Assembly (NCBI RefSeq): GCF_003466125.1
Contig: NZ_QSOC01000006.1
Coordinates: 62,001-126,000 of the forward strand
Origin: Collinsella sp. TM10-22
GTDB lineage: Bacteria > Actinomycetota > Coriobacteriia > Coriobacteriales > Coriobacteriaceae
Length of the DNA: 64,000 bases
Direction: 5' to 3'
Below the pieces are notes generated by a model. It was not told the origin of the DNA, made no database searches, and saw nothing but the letters and a program-made list of their open reading frames with translations. Position numbers and translations under genes: made by a program. Positions 7,727-16,787 of this stretch are shown in pieces; the first letter of the stretch is position 1; every line of letters begins with the position of its first letter.

Positions 7727-8860
7727 ATGGGCACTTCGATTCAACCGAACGCACCGTTTCGCGCCGATATCGTCGGCAGCTTTCTTCGTCCGCAGGCCGT
7801 AAAGGACGCTCGTGCTGCCTATACGGCAGGCACGCTTGATGCCGAGGGACTTAAGGCCGTCGAGGACGATGCCATCCGCGATTTGGTGGCAAAGCAAAAG
7901 GCCGCCGGCCTGCAGGTCATCACCGATGGCGAGTTTCGCCGCAGCTACTGGCACCTCGATTTTATGTGGGGGCTGAACGGCGTCGAGCGTCGCACCTCGC
8001 GTACAGGCTATATGTTCCACGATGAGGAGACTACCGCCGACACCGCCGTGGTAACCGGTCCCATTAGCGGCGAGAATCATCCGTTCGTCGAGCACTTCAA
8101 ATTTGTCAAGGCGCTCGAGGGGGAGGGTCAGGTCGCGCGACAGACCATTCCGGCGCCGATCCAGACGTTCTCCGAAGTCACGCTCGACCGCTGCGATGGC
8201 CAGCAGGAGAGCCTGCGCGCCGTCTACAAGACCGACGAAGATCTCGCCGATGCCATCGCCGCAGCATACCGCACCGTTATTGCCGACCTGTATGCCGCAG
8301 GCTGCCGCAACATTCAATTTGATGACTGCACCTGGGGCATCTATTGCGATGCCGACTTTGTGTCCAAGACCGGTATGAGCCCGGTTGACCTGCAAAAGGT
8401 GAGCGAGCTGGGCGTGGCGCTCAACAACGCCGCCATCGAGGGCAAGCCCGATGACCTTGTCATTAACACGCACGTGTGCCGCGGCAACTACCACTCTACC
8501 TATGCTTTTGAGGGCGGCTATGGCCCCATCGCGCCGTACCTGTTCGCACACGAGAACGTCGATGCGTTCTATCTTGAGTTCGATACGCCGCGTGCCGGTG
8601 GCTTTGAGCCGCTCAAGTACGTTGCCCCCGGCAAGAAGGTCGTGTTGGGCCTGGTGACCACCAAGGCGGCAGAGCTCGAGAACGAAGACGCCATCGTCGA
8701 GCGCATCCGCGAGGCGGTAAAGTACGTGCCGCTCGAGAACCTGTATCTGTCTCCGCAGTGTGGCTTTGCCAGCTGCGAGATTGGCAACAAGCTGACCGAG
8801 GACGAGCAGTGGGCAAAGATTGCGCTGGTCAAGCGTATTGTGGAGCGTGTCTGGAAATAA
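7727..8860 (+). CDS. Cobalamin-independent methionine synthase-like protein (MetE C-terminal domain, YxjG type)
   Basis: A 377-residue single-domain MetE-like enzyme, half the size of full MetE, like Bacillus YxjG/YxjH. The N-terminal ADIVGSFLRP motif, ITDGEFRRSYWHLDF, the zinc-ligand region HVCRGNYHST, the YLEFDTPRAGGFEPLKY segment and a late SPQCGFAS Cys ligand are all visible, so the Zn site that activates the thiol appears intact. It should transfer a methyl group to homocysteine or a related thiol; the methyl donor is unknown for such short forms. AAAAGGGAGATATCT precedes the ATG. The permease gene follows. Confidence 0.87.
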   Translation: MGTSIQPNAPFRADIVGSFLRPQAVKDARAAYTAGTLDAEGLKAVEDDAIRDLVAKQKAAGLQVITDGEFRRSYWHLDFMWGLNGVERRTSRTGYMFHDEETTADTAVVTGPISGENHPFVEHFKFVKALEGEGQVARQTIPAPIQTFSEVTLDRCDGQQESLRAVYKTDEDLADAIAAAYRTVIADLYAAGCRNIQFDDCTWGIYCDADFVSKTGMSPVDLQKVSELGVALNNAAIEGKPDDLVINTHVCRGNYHSTYAFEGGYGPIAPYLFAHENVDAFYLEFDTPRAGGFEPLKYVAPGKKVVLGLVTTKAAELENEDAIVERIREAVKYVPLENLYLSPQCGFASCEIGNKLTEDEQWAKIALVKRIVERVWK

Positions 8861-8982
8861 CGATGCCGTTCGCAGGCGGCGGCGCGTGCGAGGCGCTGCG
8901 TATCGCGTACAATGGTTCGGATCGTATCGTTCGGGCAGGTTATCCGATATGCCCGATCGCCCTTCCATTCGAAAGGACATCA

Positions 8983-10317
8983 ATGTCCCAGTTCTCGACG
9001 CCCGCCGTTAGCGATGCCATCTACGACGCATCGTCGCTCGGCCGCCCGCGCATGTTCCTGCTCGGTCTGCAGCACCTGTTTGCCATGTTTGGCGCCACGG
9101 TGCTGGTGCCCGTGCTCACCGGTCTCTCGGTGTCGGCAACGCTTTTGTTTGCCGGCTTGGGCACGCTGCTGTTCCACTTCCTATCGCGCGGTAAGGTGCC
9201 GGCATTTTTGGGCTCATCGTTTGCCTTTATTGCCGGTTATGCCGCAATTGCGCCCAACGGCGAGGCCGAGCTTTTGCCCTACGCCTGCCTGGGCGTTGCC
9301 TGCGCCGGTCTGCTCTATCCGGTGCTGGCAGCGCTGTTCCGCGCCTTTGGCGCCAAGCGCGTTATGCGCTTCTTTCCGCCGGTGGTGACCGGCCCCATCG
9401 TCATTTCCATCGGCCTGATCTTGGCAAGCTCTGCTATCGCCAACTGCCAGACCAATTGGCTTGTTGCCGTTGTCGCTGTGGCCGTCATTGTCGTATGCAA
9501 TATTTGGGGCCGCGGCATGGTCAAGATCGTGCCGATCCTGCTGGGCGTCGTGGTGAGCTATGCCGTCGCGGCTGCGTTGGGTGAGGTCGATTTTTCGGGC
9601 GTTGCCGCCGCTCCGTGGGTCGGTCTGCCCATCGTGTGGGACAACACCGTGTTTGCGCTCTTTGGCCCGCAGTTCGATAGCGGCCTTGCCACGACGGCCA
9701 TCATTACCATTATGCCGTTGGCCTTTGCGACCATGATCGAGCATATCGGTGACATCTCGGCTATCGGCTCCACTTGCGAGCGTAACTACATCGCCGATCC
9801 TGGTCTGCATCGCACGCTGCTCGGTGACGGCTTTGCCACGATTCTGGCTTCGCTCTTTGGCGCTCCGGCCAACACCACCTATGGCGAGAACACCGGCGTG
9901 CTCGCCCTGACGCGCGTGTTCGACCCGCGCGTGATCCGCATTGCCGCGTGTTGTGCCATCGTGCTTTCGTTCTGCCCCAAGTTCGCTGCGGTCATCGCAG
10001 CCATGCCGGCATGCGTTATCGGCGGCGTGTCGCTCGTGCTCTACGGCATGATCAGCGCTGTGGGCGTCCGTAACCTCATCGAGAACCAGGTCGATTTCCA
10101 GAACAACCGCAACGTGCTGGTGGCCGCTCTGGTGCTTGTGCTTTCGCTCGGTATTGCGTACAGCACCGCCGGCGCCATCGTGCTGGAGCTGGGCGGCGTG
10201 ACGATTTCGCTTTCCGGTCTTGCCGTGGGCTCGCTGGTGGGTATCGTGCTCAATGCGATTCTGCCCGGCAATGATTTTGAGTTCGATACTTCTGAGCTTG
10301 AGGAGGCTGTTAAGTAG
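8983..10317 (+). CDS. Uracil/xanthine permease (NCS2 family)
   Basis: A 444-residue polytopic membrane protein of the nucleobase-ascorbate transporter family (UraA/PyrP-like). It opens with LGLQHLFAMFGATVLVP, the hallmark TM1 of this family, and contains the GENTGVLALTRVFD segment around TM8-10 with the substrate-contacting residues. About 14 hydrophobic segments are visible. It imports uracil or xanthine with protons. The ATG at 8983 follows GAAAGGACATCA; the frame stays open 75 codons upstream into the previous gene, which is not meaningful. A strong terminator follows. Confidence 0.9.
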   Translation: MSQFSTPAVSDAIYDASSLGRPRMFLLGLQHLFAMFGATVLVPVLTGLSVSATLLFAGLGTLLFHFLSRGKVPAFLGSSFAFIAGYAAIAPNGEAELLPYACLGVACAGLLYPVLAALFRAFGAKRVMRFFPPVVTGPIVISIGLILASSAIANCQTNWLVAVVAVAVIVVCNIWGRGMVKIVPILLGVVVSYAVAAALGEVDFSGVAAAPWVGLPIVWDNTVFALFGPQFDSGLATTAIITIMPLAFATMIEHIGDISAIGSTCERNYIADPGLHRTLLGDGFATILASLFGAPANTTYGENTGVLALTRVFDPRVIRIAACCAIVLSFCPKFAAVIAAMPACVIGGVSLVLYGMISAVGVRNLIENQVDFQNNRNVLVAALVLVLSLGIAYSTAGAIVLELGGVTISLSGLAVGSLVGIVLNAILPGNDFEFDTSELEEAVK

Positions 10318-10342
10318 CAGCTGCGTTCAGCTAAAACAAGAT

Positions 10343-10381
10343 ATGGTGCCCATGCGTATATGCGCGTGGGCACCATTTTTA
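10343..10381 (+). terminator. Rho-independent terminator after the NCS2 permease
   Basis: ATGGTGCCCA and TGGGCACCAT form the stem, followed by TTTTT on the plus strand. It overlaps the last codon of the convergent esterase gene. Confidence 0.88.
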
Positions 10382-11044
10382 ATGCGTCAGTATCCAGTGG
10401 ATGCCGCGCGCCATGCGCAGGTCAGTTTGGGCAAAGTGATTGCCGGGGTTGAGCTCCAGCGTTGTTGGAATGTCGCGCTCGATAAACAGCTCTTCCATCG
10501 CGCGCGTATCGTCGAGTACGTGCCGCATCATGCGGTTGGGCGTCTTGGTTTCCTTTTTACCGAGCGACAGATAGGTGGCGTCGGGCGTAGCTGTCATCGT
10601 GCGCTCGCGCGCGTAGTCGATAAAGCCGGGGAACCACAGCGACCCCGATGCACTCGCCGCGCGCTCAAAGACATCTGTTTGCCAAAGTGCCCACAGTGCA
10701 AAAAGACCCGCCAACGAGTAGCCGGCAACGCCGCGCCAGGCGGGCGGTTGCGGGAGCGATGATTCGGCCTGGGGGATTATCTGCTTCAACAACTCGTCAA
10801 GAAAACCAGCAGCCTGTCCGCCAAAGGGCTCGGCATCTCGTATAGCTCCGTCGCATGCCCAGGGACTCAGCTCGCGATTCCAATCGAGCCCTCCAATGGC
10901 GACAAGGGTGAACGGCGGGCAGTCGAGCTCTCGGCAGCGCTCGTAGGCTTCACTACCGTCGCCCATGACAACGGGGAGGTAGATGACGGGCGCGCCTTCC
11001 GCACACTCTGAATAAACGGTTATCTGCTTATGATGCGCTTCCAA
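10379..11044 (-). CDS. Alpha/beta-hydrolase, putative esterase (Fes/IroE-like group)
   Basis: A protein of about 221 residues with the nucleophile elbow GYSLAG, an SGSLWFPGF segment typical of D-type esterases (YbgC/Fes/IroE-like), and a C-terminal NPGNHF with the probable catalytic His. No signal peptide is visible, so a cytoplasmic serine esterase of unknown substrate is the best description. The start is uncertain: TTG at 11044 with GAGAGAAG upstream is preferred because homologous-looking sequence begins there; a GTG at 11092 would add 16 residues. It lies downstream of azgA on the same strand, separated by a terminator. Confidence 0.7.
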   Translation of the reverse strand: MEAHHKQITVYSECAEGAPVIYLPVVMGDGSEAYERCRELDCPPFTLVAIGGLDWNRELSPWACDGAIRDAEPFGGQAAGFLDELLKQIIPQAESSLPQPPAWRGVAGYSLAGLFALWALWQTDVFERAASASGSLWFPGFIDYARERTMTATPDATYLSLGKKETKTPNRMMRHVLDDTRAMEELFIERDIPTTLELNPGNHFAQTDLRMARGIHWILTH

Positions 11045-11119
11045 GGCAGGCTTCTCTCGGTGTTGTGATATTGACAGCCTCAATTGTCGCACGCCGGCAC
11101 GGGGACAGACGCTAAAAGA

Positions 11120-11154
11120 AAGGCGCGGAGCCGTTCGATGCGACTCCGCGCCTT
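11120..11154 (-). terminator. Terminator after the AzgA-type permease
   Basis: AAGGCGCGGAG pairs with CTCCGCGCCTT; the minus strand continues with TTCTTTT. Confidence 0.85.
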
Positions 11155-11181
11155 GTTGTTTTGCGTTAGCAGACTATGCCG

Positions 11182-12495
11182 TTACGCCACGAAGAAGTAG
11201 ACGAGGAAGGCAAGGGCTGCGATCCACATGAGCGGCTTGATCTTGGAGGCCTCGCCCTTAAAGAGCGCGACGACCACGTAGGCGATAAAGCCCAGGCCAA
11301 TACCGGCAGAGATGGAGTAGGTGAAGGGCACGCCGGCGACAATCATGAACGCCGGGAAGCCCTGCGACACGTCGGACCAGTCGATCTCGGAGACCTCGCT
11401 CATCATGAGGTAGCCGACGTAGACCAGGGCGCCGCAGGTGGCGGCACTGGAAACGATGGAGACGACGGGGGAGAAGAACGCGGCGAGGATGAACAACACG
11501 CCGGTGGTGACGGAGGTGAGGCCCGTGCGGCCACCGTCGGCAGCGCCGGAGGTGGACTCGACGAAGGTGGTGATGGAGGAGACGCCCATAAAGCCACCGG
11601 CGGCGGCGGCCACGGAGTCAACGACCAGGATGGGGCGGATGTCCTCGACATTGCCGTCCTCGGTTAGGAACTCGCCCTGCTTGGCGACGGCCATCGCGGT
11701 GCCCATGGTGTCGAAGAAGTCACTCATGAGCAGCGAGAAGGCAACGACGAGCAGCATCGGGTCGGTCAGAACCTTCACGATGGCCATGTTGCCGTCGGTG
11801 GTGCTGGCAAACGGGGCGCCAAAGGTCGAGAAGTCGAGCGGGGCGATAAGGCCCTCGGGCGCATGGGTGACGCCCAGCGGGATACCGGCGATAACGGCGA
11901 CGATGATGCCGATGAGCAGCGAGCCCGGCACGTTGCGGGAAGCCAGGGCAACCGTCACGACGATGGAGATGATGCCGACGATAAAGGTGGGGGAGGTGAT
12001 GTCGCCCAGGCCGACAAGCGTACCGGCGCCAGCGGTGATGATGCCGGCATCGCACAGGCCGATCATGGCGATGAACATGCCCAGACCAACCGAGATGGCG
12101 TGGCGCAGGACCACGGGGATGGCGTCCATAATGGCCTCGCGCAGGCCGCAAAGGACGAGCAGCAAGATGACGACACCCTCGAGGAAGATAACGCTCATGG
12201 CCACGTGCCAGTCACCGCCGCACATGGTGGTGGTGATGCCCGCAATCATGGCGTTGATGCCCAGACCCGACGCGCAGGCGAGCGGGCGGTTGGCGAAGAT
12301 GCCCATGCAGATGGTCATGATGCCGGCGCCCAGACAAGTGGCGCAGGCGAGCGCTCCCGCATCGATGCCGGCGCCCGAGAGCACCGCGGGGTTGACGGCG
12401 ATGATGTAGGCCATCGCCAGGAATGTTGTCAGTCCAGCGCGAAGTTCGGTCCCGATTGTGGACTTGCGCTCACTGACGTGAAAAAGTTCGTCCAT
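11182..12495 (-). CDS. AzgA-family hypoxanthine/guanine permease
   Basis: A 437-residue member of the AzgA/GhxP branch of NCS2 transporters. The N-terminus FHVSERKSTIGTELRAGLTTFLAMAY is characteristic, as are the GLGINAMI segment and SSITTFVESTSGAADGGRTG, where the family's substrate-binding residues lie. About 12 hydrophobic helices are visible. It imports purine bases by proton symport. The ATG at 12495 is preceded by AAGGAAAGG; 15 further codons upstream are open but lack an RBS. No purine riboswitch was found in the upstream 190 bp. Together with the permease at 8983 it gives the locus two nucleobase importers. Confidence 0.9.
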   Translation of the reverse strand: MDELFHVSERKSTIGTELRAGLTTFLAMAYIIAVNPAVLSGAGIDAGALACATCLGAGIMTICMGIFANRPLACASGLGINAMIAGITTTMCGGDWHVAMSVIFLEGVVILLLVLCGLREAIMDAIPVVLRHAISVGLGMFIAMIGLCDAGIITAGAGTLVGLGDITSPTFIVGIISIVVTVALASRNVPGSLLIGIIVAVIAGIPLGVTHAPEGLIAPLDFSTFGAPFASTTDGNMAIVKVLTDPMLLVVAFSLLMSDFFDTMGTAMAVAKQGEFLTEDGNVEDIRPILVVDSVAAAAGGFMGVSSITTFVESTSGAADGGRTGLTSVTTGVLFILAAFFSPVVSIVSSAATCGALVYVGYLMMSEVSEIDWSDVSQGFPAFMIVAGVPFTYSISAGIGLGFIAYVVVALFKGEASKIKPLMWIAALAFLVYFFVA

Positions 12496-12689
12496 GCATA
12501 CCCTTTCCTTGTTCGGCCCCGAGTTTAGGCCGATTGACACGAACTTCCTTACTATATCGCCTTTTTATAGTTAGTGTTCCTCGCATGTTGATGTTCGGCG
12601 CTTTGGGGGCAGACGTGCGGTATTTTTCGTATGAAAATGTGTAGGTACCGTATACTTAAGCGGTTACAACGAACTCTTTGGAGGAACGT

Positions 12690-13109
12690 ATGATTAAAGA
12701 GCTCTGCCGCGACGAGGTCATCCTGTCCCAGCGCTGCGAGGTTGCGACTGTCGAGGACGAGTCGGTCGCACAGGACCTGATCGATACCATTAAGTCGCTC
12801 GAGGATGCCGGCTGCCTTGCCGCCAACCAGATTGGCGTCACCAAGAAGGTCTGCGTCTATCTGGACGATGCCGGCGAGCCCCACGTGCTCTACAACCCCC
12901 GTCTGGTGTTTGGCCTGGGCGCCAGCAAGATGGAGGAGAGCTGCCTGACGCACGACGAGATCACCAAGTCCACGCGCTACATCAAGTGCAAGGTTGCCTT
13001 TGACCAGATCGTCGACGGCAAGATGAAGGAGTGCCGCCGCGACTACGCAGGTTTTGAGGCGCAGATGATCCAGCACATGATTGATCACTGTCTTGGCAAG
13101 TTGGTCTAA
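12690..13109 (+). CDS. Peptide deformylase-like protein with HMIDH in place of HExxH
   Basis: A 139-residue short PDF-fold protein. Motif 1 reads AGCLAANQIGV, motif 2 reads EESCLT with the metal-ligand Cys85, and motif 3 reads QHMIDH (His129, His133). The metal ligands Cys/His/His are kept, but the catalytic Glu of the HExxH motif is replaced by Met130. Deformylation of formyl-Met peptides by the usual mechanism should therefore be impaired. The start at 12690 has GGAGGAACGT in front. A second short PDF with an intact HEIDH is at 20435-20845. This copy may be a binding or regulatory paralogue; whether a full-length def exists elsewhere is not visible here. Confidence 0.85.
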   Translation: MIKELCRDEVILSQRCEVATVEDESVAQDLIDTIKSLEDAGCLAANQIGVTKKVCVYLDDAGEPHVLYNPRLVFGLGASKMEESCLTHDEITKSTRYIKCKVAFDQIVDGKMKECRRDYAGFEAQMIQHMIDHCLGKLV

Positions 13110-13209
13110 GGGGACCAAAGCACCGCACCTTGCCGCTCAATCGTCGCTCGCGTACTTTAAGTACGCTTCGCTCTTCTTTCGTGGCAATCTGCGGCACTTT
13201 GACCCCTTA
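13107..13209. repeat. Long imperfect hairpin after the PDF-like gene
   Basis: The sequence starts AAGGGGACCAAAG and ends CTTTGACCCCTT, with paired TTGCC/GGCAA sections and an internal palindrome GCGTACTTTAAGTACGC. It forms a roughly 100-nt cruciform-like structure immediately behind the stop codon. It could be a terminator or a repeat; no second copy is in the window. Confidence 0.6.
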
Positions 13210-13251
13210 GACGACATGCGGGGTTGACTTGGTTGGGTCTATCTTGCTTGT

Positions 13252-13293
13252 AAAGTCCGGGTATGACATTGTTGTCATGTCCGGACTTTTTGT
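13252..13293 (+). terminator. Terminator-like hairpin upstream of bile salt hydrolase
   Basis: AGTCCGG..ATGACA pairs with TGTCAT..CCGGACT and is followed by TTTTTG. It sits 60 nt before the bsh start. It may end the PDF-like transcript, or, since TTGACT at 13224 and TTGTAA at 13248 could form a promoter just before it, act as a leader attenuator of bsh. Confidence 0.75.
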
Positions 13294-13352
13294 TTAGCGC
13301 TCCTTTGTTTGGTGACAATGAGCCTAGTAAGAACATTGAGCTAGGAGGCGCT

Positions 13353-14318
13353 ATGTGCACGAGCATTCGATTTACCGATAATTCTGGCCACATGTATCTA
13401 GGCCGCAACCTCGACTGGAGCTTTGACTACGGCCAACAGGTTCGTGTGATGCCGCGCGGGTTTCACATTCCGTATTCGTTTATCGACGATGCGTCGGCGG
13501 CACACGCGGTAATCGGCATGTGTATCGATTACAAGAACTATCCCATGTTTTTCGACTGTGGTAACGATGCGGGTCTGGCTGTGGCGGGGCTTAACTTTCC
13601 CGGCTATGCCGAGTATGCCGAGGGCCCGGTTGATGGAAAGACCAATATCGCGGCCTATGAGTTTCCCCTGTGGGTGGCAGCGACGTTCTCGACGGTCGAT
13701 GAGGTCGAGGCCGCGCTGCGCGACACGGTGATTGTCGCCAAATCTGCCGGAGAGGGGCTGGGCGTGTCGCTGCTCCATTGGATTATCGGCGACAGCCAGC
13801 GCAGCATCGTGGTCGAGATGATGGCTGACGGCCTGCATGTATACGACGATCCGGTCGACACCCTTGCCAACCAGCCGACCTTCCCGTGGCACATGGAAAA
13901 CCTGCGCACCTATATCACAGCCACAAGCGATTTTCCGCAGACGGCGACATGGCGTGGCGCCGAGCTCAAACCCTATGGCGCGGGTGCCGGCATGCGCGGC
14001 ATTCCCGGTGACTGCTATTCGCCGAGCCGTTTTGTAAAGGCGGCGTACCTCAATGCCAATTACCCGCAAAAGGAGAGCGAGGCCGAAAACGTCGTCCGCA
14101 TGTTCCGCTCACTCGAGGGCGTGGTGATGATTGAGGGGGCGTCCAGGATGGGCGATGGCAAGTTCGAGAAGACTATCTACACCGGATGCTTTAGCGCGCG
14201 CACGGGCAATTATTACTATGCGATGTATGAGGATCCGTCGATTCGCTACGTGAGCCTGATGGATGCCGAGGGCGCGAGCCCCGATAGGCTCGTGGTTCCC
14301 GAGCCGCGTCGTTCGTAG
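13353..14318 (+). CDS. bsh: Choloylglycine hydrolase (bile salt hydrolase)
   Basis: A 321-residue Ntn-hydrolase that cleaves glycine or taurine from conjugated bile acids (or penicillin V in close relatives). The protein begins Met-Cys2, so removal of Met exposes the nucleophile; Arg18, Asp21 (GRNLDW), Asn81 (GLNFPGY), Asn173 (NQPTFPWH) and Arg226 (YSPSRF) match the family's catalytic set. No signal peptide, as usual for intracellular BSH. The start at 13353 is fixed by the required Cys2 and by GGAGG upstream; the frame is open for 30 codons before it. It is a single-gene unit with a hairpin in front and a terminator behind. It is a strong sign of a gut lifestyle. Confidence 0.93.
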   Translation: MCTSIRFTDNSGHMYLGRNLDWSFDYGQQVRVMPRGFHIPYSFIDDASAAHAVIGMCIDYKNYPMFFDCGNDAGLAVAGLNFPGYAEYAEGPVDGKTNIAAYEFPLWVAATFSTVDEVEAALRDTVIVAKSAGEGLGVSLLHWIIGDSQRSIVVEMMADGLHVYDDPVDTLANQPTFPWHMENLRTYITATSDFPQTATWRGAELKPYGAGAGMRGIPGDCYSPSRFVKAAYLNANYPQKESEAENVVRMFRSLEGVVMIEGASRMGDGKFEKTIYTGCFSARTGNYYYAMYEDPSIRYVSLMDAEGASPDRLVVPEPRRS

Positions 14319-14341
14319 CCGTTAGCTTTACTGCAATGCAA

Positions 14342-14377
14342 AGCGGCCCTGCGTCTCTCGTGAGGTGCAGGGCCGCT
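14342..14377. terminator. Bidirectional hairpin between bsh and kup
   Basis: AGCGGCCCTGC and GCAGGGCCGCT pair perfectly (11 bp) between the two convergent genes. Confidence 0.75.
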
Positions 14378-14397
14378 GTCGTTGATTTGTGACGTCG

Positions 14398-16629
14398 CTA
14401 GAAGTTGGCGTCGTTGAGTTGTTCGTTCTCAAGACCGTCGAGCTGTTGCTGTTCGGGCGTATCGGCGACGCTCTCGAGCAGCTCGGTGGGATCGACGTTC
14501 ATGTCCCTACCGGCCTCGTTGCCGTTGACCAAGTCGTCCGAGAAGATGTCGACTTCCATTTCCTCGGCCTCTTCGATCTGAACCTCGAGCGGCACCTGGG
14601 TGCGCACGAGCTTAACGGCCGGGCGCATGCGGGCAAACAGCGGCACGTACTCGATGATGATGGCCGAGTTCTCAAGACCGTACCAGCGTGCCGGGCTTCC
14701 GCAGGCGCGGCGGACGGCGTACTTGATGGCCATCACGCGGTGGTCGTTGCGGTTGATGTCCGTTTCGGGGGCGAGCATCTTGCGCAGCATGCAAAAACGG
14801 AAGTCGCCCACGTTGCCGCGCGTCTCATAGATGGAGTAGGTGTGGTGCTGCGGCGGCAGCTCGCCCGATGCCATCAGGTCGCCAACGATCTGGCGCAGGT
14901 AGGCATTAACGCGCTGGTTGACCTTAAAGCCCAGGTCCAGGCGCACGCGGAACAAAAAGTCCGTGCCAAAGGTCTCGACGGAATACTCGTGCGTATAGGG
15001 CTCATCGGTGACATGCACGTTAATGAACCAGTATGCCTTGGCGCGCTTGGGATGTTTGTCCAGGATGGAATAGAGCACGTCGCGGTCGAGTGTGAGCGGA
15101 TCGGGGCTGTTGGTGAGGAACACCAGGTTGTCGGCGAGCACGGGATAGGTCTCGTCGTTGCGCAGGCGGTTGAGCTGATCGATGTACTTGGAGACCGGCA
15201 GCAGGATCGTCTGCGTGCGCTCGATGGCGGTGCCGCGGCGCCACACATACATAAGGCCAAACAGCAGCGAGGCCAGGAAGATCATCACATAGCCGCCGTC
15301 AAAGAACATGGTAAGGCACGAGGCGAAGAAGCACAGCTCAATGGCACCGAAGAGCAGGGCGAAGACGCAGGCACCCAGCTTGTGCTTGAGAATGCCGGCG
15401 ATATAGCTCGTCAAAAGCGTCGTGGTCATGAGCATGGTCACGGTGATGGCGAGGCCATAGGCGCTTTCCATGCGCTCGGAGTTCTGGAACAGCAGCACGA
15501 TAAAGATGCAGCCGACCCACATGATGTTGTTGACGAGCGGAATATAGAGCTGGCCCTTGGTGTCGCTGGGGTAGTGGATGCGCAGATGCGGCATAAGGTT
15601 GAGGCGCGTTGCCTCGGATACCAGCGAGAACGAGCCGGTGATGAGCGCCTGCGAGGCGATAATGGCCGCCACGGCCGAAAGCACGATGGCAAAGGGACGC
15701 AGGGGCTCGGGAAGCATCATATAGAACGGGTTGACGATATCCATCGCGAGCATCTGGGGGTTGGAGTTATTGGCGAGTAGCCAAGCGCCTTGACCCAGAT
15801 AGTTGAGGATAAGGGCCGCCTTAACAAACGGCCAGGATGCATAGATGTTTGCTTTGCCCACGTGGCCCATGTCCGAGTAGAGCGCCTCGGCACCGGTTGT
15901 CGACAGGAAGACAAAGCCGAGCACCATGATGCCCGAATGGTTGATGGGCGAGAACAGGAACATGATGCCGCGAATGGGGTTGAGCGCGCGCAGGATGGAC
16001 AGGTTTCCGAGCATGTTGAACAGGCCGGCGCCAGCCAAGAACAGGAACCACAGCGTCATGAGCGGGCCGAAGAGCTTGCCGATTGACGAGGTGCCGGCGC
16101 GCTGCATGGCAAATAGGCCGCAGATAATGATGATGGTAATAATGATGACGTTGGTCTGGCCGTCACCCAAAAGCGCATGGCCCCACTCGATGGTGCGCAA
16201 GCCCTCGATGGCCGTGGTAACCGTGACGGCGGGGGTGAGGATGCCGTCGGCAAGCAGCGCCGCGCCGCCGATCATGGCGGGTAGAATCAGCCATGGTGCC
16301 ACCTTGCGTACTAGGCTGAATAGGGCGAAGATGCCGCCCTCGTTATGGTTATCGGCCTTCATGGCGATCAGCACGTACTTGACCGTGGTCACGAGTGTCA
16401 TGGTCCAGATAACGAGTGAAAGCGCGCCCAGGATCATGTCCTCGCTGACGGTTCCGATGCCGCCGTTGTTGGCGACGATTGACTTCATGGTGTACATGGG
16501 GCTCGTGCCGATGTCGCCATAGACGACGCCGAGCGTTACGAGCAACATGCCAGCGGAGAGGGGGATGGCGCCATGCCCGCCCTGACTATGCTGGTCTTGG
16601 AGGCTTGCCTCCAACTTGTTGTGTGCCAC
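14398..16629 (-). CDS. kup: KUP-family potassium uptake protein
   Basis: A 743-residue K+/H+ symporter. The N-terminal half has about 12 membrane helices beginning LLVTLGVVYGDIGTSPMYTMKS, the family hallmark with the Tyr-Gly-Asp ion-binding motif, and the C-terminal third is the cytoplasmic domain. A GTG at 16629 is preferred because AAGGGAG lies five nt upstream; an ATG six codons earlier (16647) has only AGGA at a poor distance. The C-terminus is acidic. A GTTATCTG...CAGATAAC inverted repeat in the promoter region may be an operator. It is transcribed alone. Confidence 0.93.
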   Translation of the reverse strand: MAHNKLEASLQDQHSQGGHGAIPLSAGMLLVTLGVVYGDIGTSPMYTMKSIVANNGGIGTVSEDMILGALSLVIWTMTLVTTVKYVLIAMKADNHNEGGIFALFSLVRKVAPWLILPAMIGGAALLADGILTPAVTVTTAIEGLRTIEWGHALLGDGQTNVIIITIIIICGLFAMQRAGTSSIGKLFGPLMTLWFLFLAGAGLFNMLGNLSILRALNPIRGIMFLFSPINHSGIMVLGFVFLSTTGAEALYSDMGHVGKANIYASWPFVKAALILNYLGQGAWLLANNSNPQMLAMDIVNPFYMMLPEPLRPFAIVLSAVAAIIASQALITGSFSLVSEATRLNLMPHLRIHYPSDTKGQLYIPLVNNIMWVGCIFIVLLFQNSERMESAYGLAITVTMLMTTTLLTSYIAGILKHKLGACVFALLFGAIELCFFASCLTMFFDGGYVMIFLASLLFGLMYVWRRGTAIERTQTILLPVSKYIDQLNRLRNDETYPVLADNLVFLTNSPDPLTLDRDVLYSILDKHPKRAKAYWFINVHVTDEPYTHEYSVETFGTDFLFRVRLDLGFKVNQRVNAYLRQIVGDLMASGELPPQHHTYSIYETRGNVGDFRFCMLRKMLAPETDINRNDHRVMAIKYAVRRACGSPARWYGLENSAIIIEYVPLFARMRPAVKLVRTQVPLEVQIEEAEEMEVDIFSDDLVNGNEAGRDMNVDPTELLESVADTPEQQQLDGLENEQLNDANF

Positions 16630-16650
16630 GTGGACTCCCTTAGACATCCG

Positions 16651-16673
16651 GTTATCTGTCCTGAGCAGATAAC
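16651..16673. promoter_or_regulatory. Inverted repeat upstream of kup
   Basis: GTTATCTG and CAGATAAC, 8-bp perfect arms with a 7-nt spacer, 22 nt before the preferred kup start. The size fits a dimeric repressor operator or a leader hairpin; no cognate regulator is evident. Confidence 0.5.
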
Positions 16674-16729
16674 TTTTATGCCGTCTTTATACATACAAGA
16701 GCAGTTTGGCACATCGGGTATTTTTAGAC

Positions 16730-16757
16730 AATAATCCCCAGCTGGGGATTATTTTTG
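16730..16757. terminator. Palindromic terminator downstream of the DMT transporter
   Basis: AATAATCCCCAG and CTGGGGATTATT form a 24-bp perfect palindrome flanked by A/T runs. It lies 31 bp behind the DMT exporter gene and would end that minus-strand transcript before kup. Confidence 0.65.
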
Positions 16758-16787
16758 TACGCAGGTAGCATTTCAAAACAGGGGCTT

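Noticed and set aside
7637..8983. A 448-codon minus-strand frame opposite the MetE-like gene
   Set aside because: The plus-strand enzyme has clear motifs and an RBS; the antisense frame is His/Ala/Leu-rich low-complexity shadow coding.
12500..12690. Possible purine riboswitch before the AzgA-type permease
   Set aside because: The conserved purine-aptamer strings are not found on the minus strand in this region.
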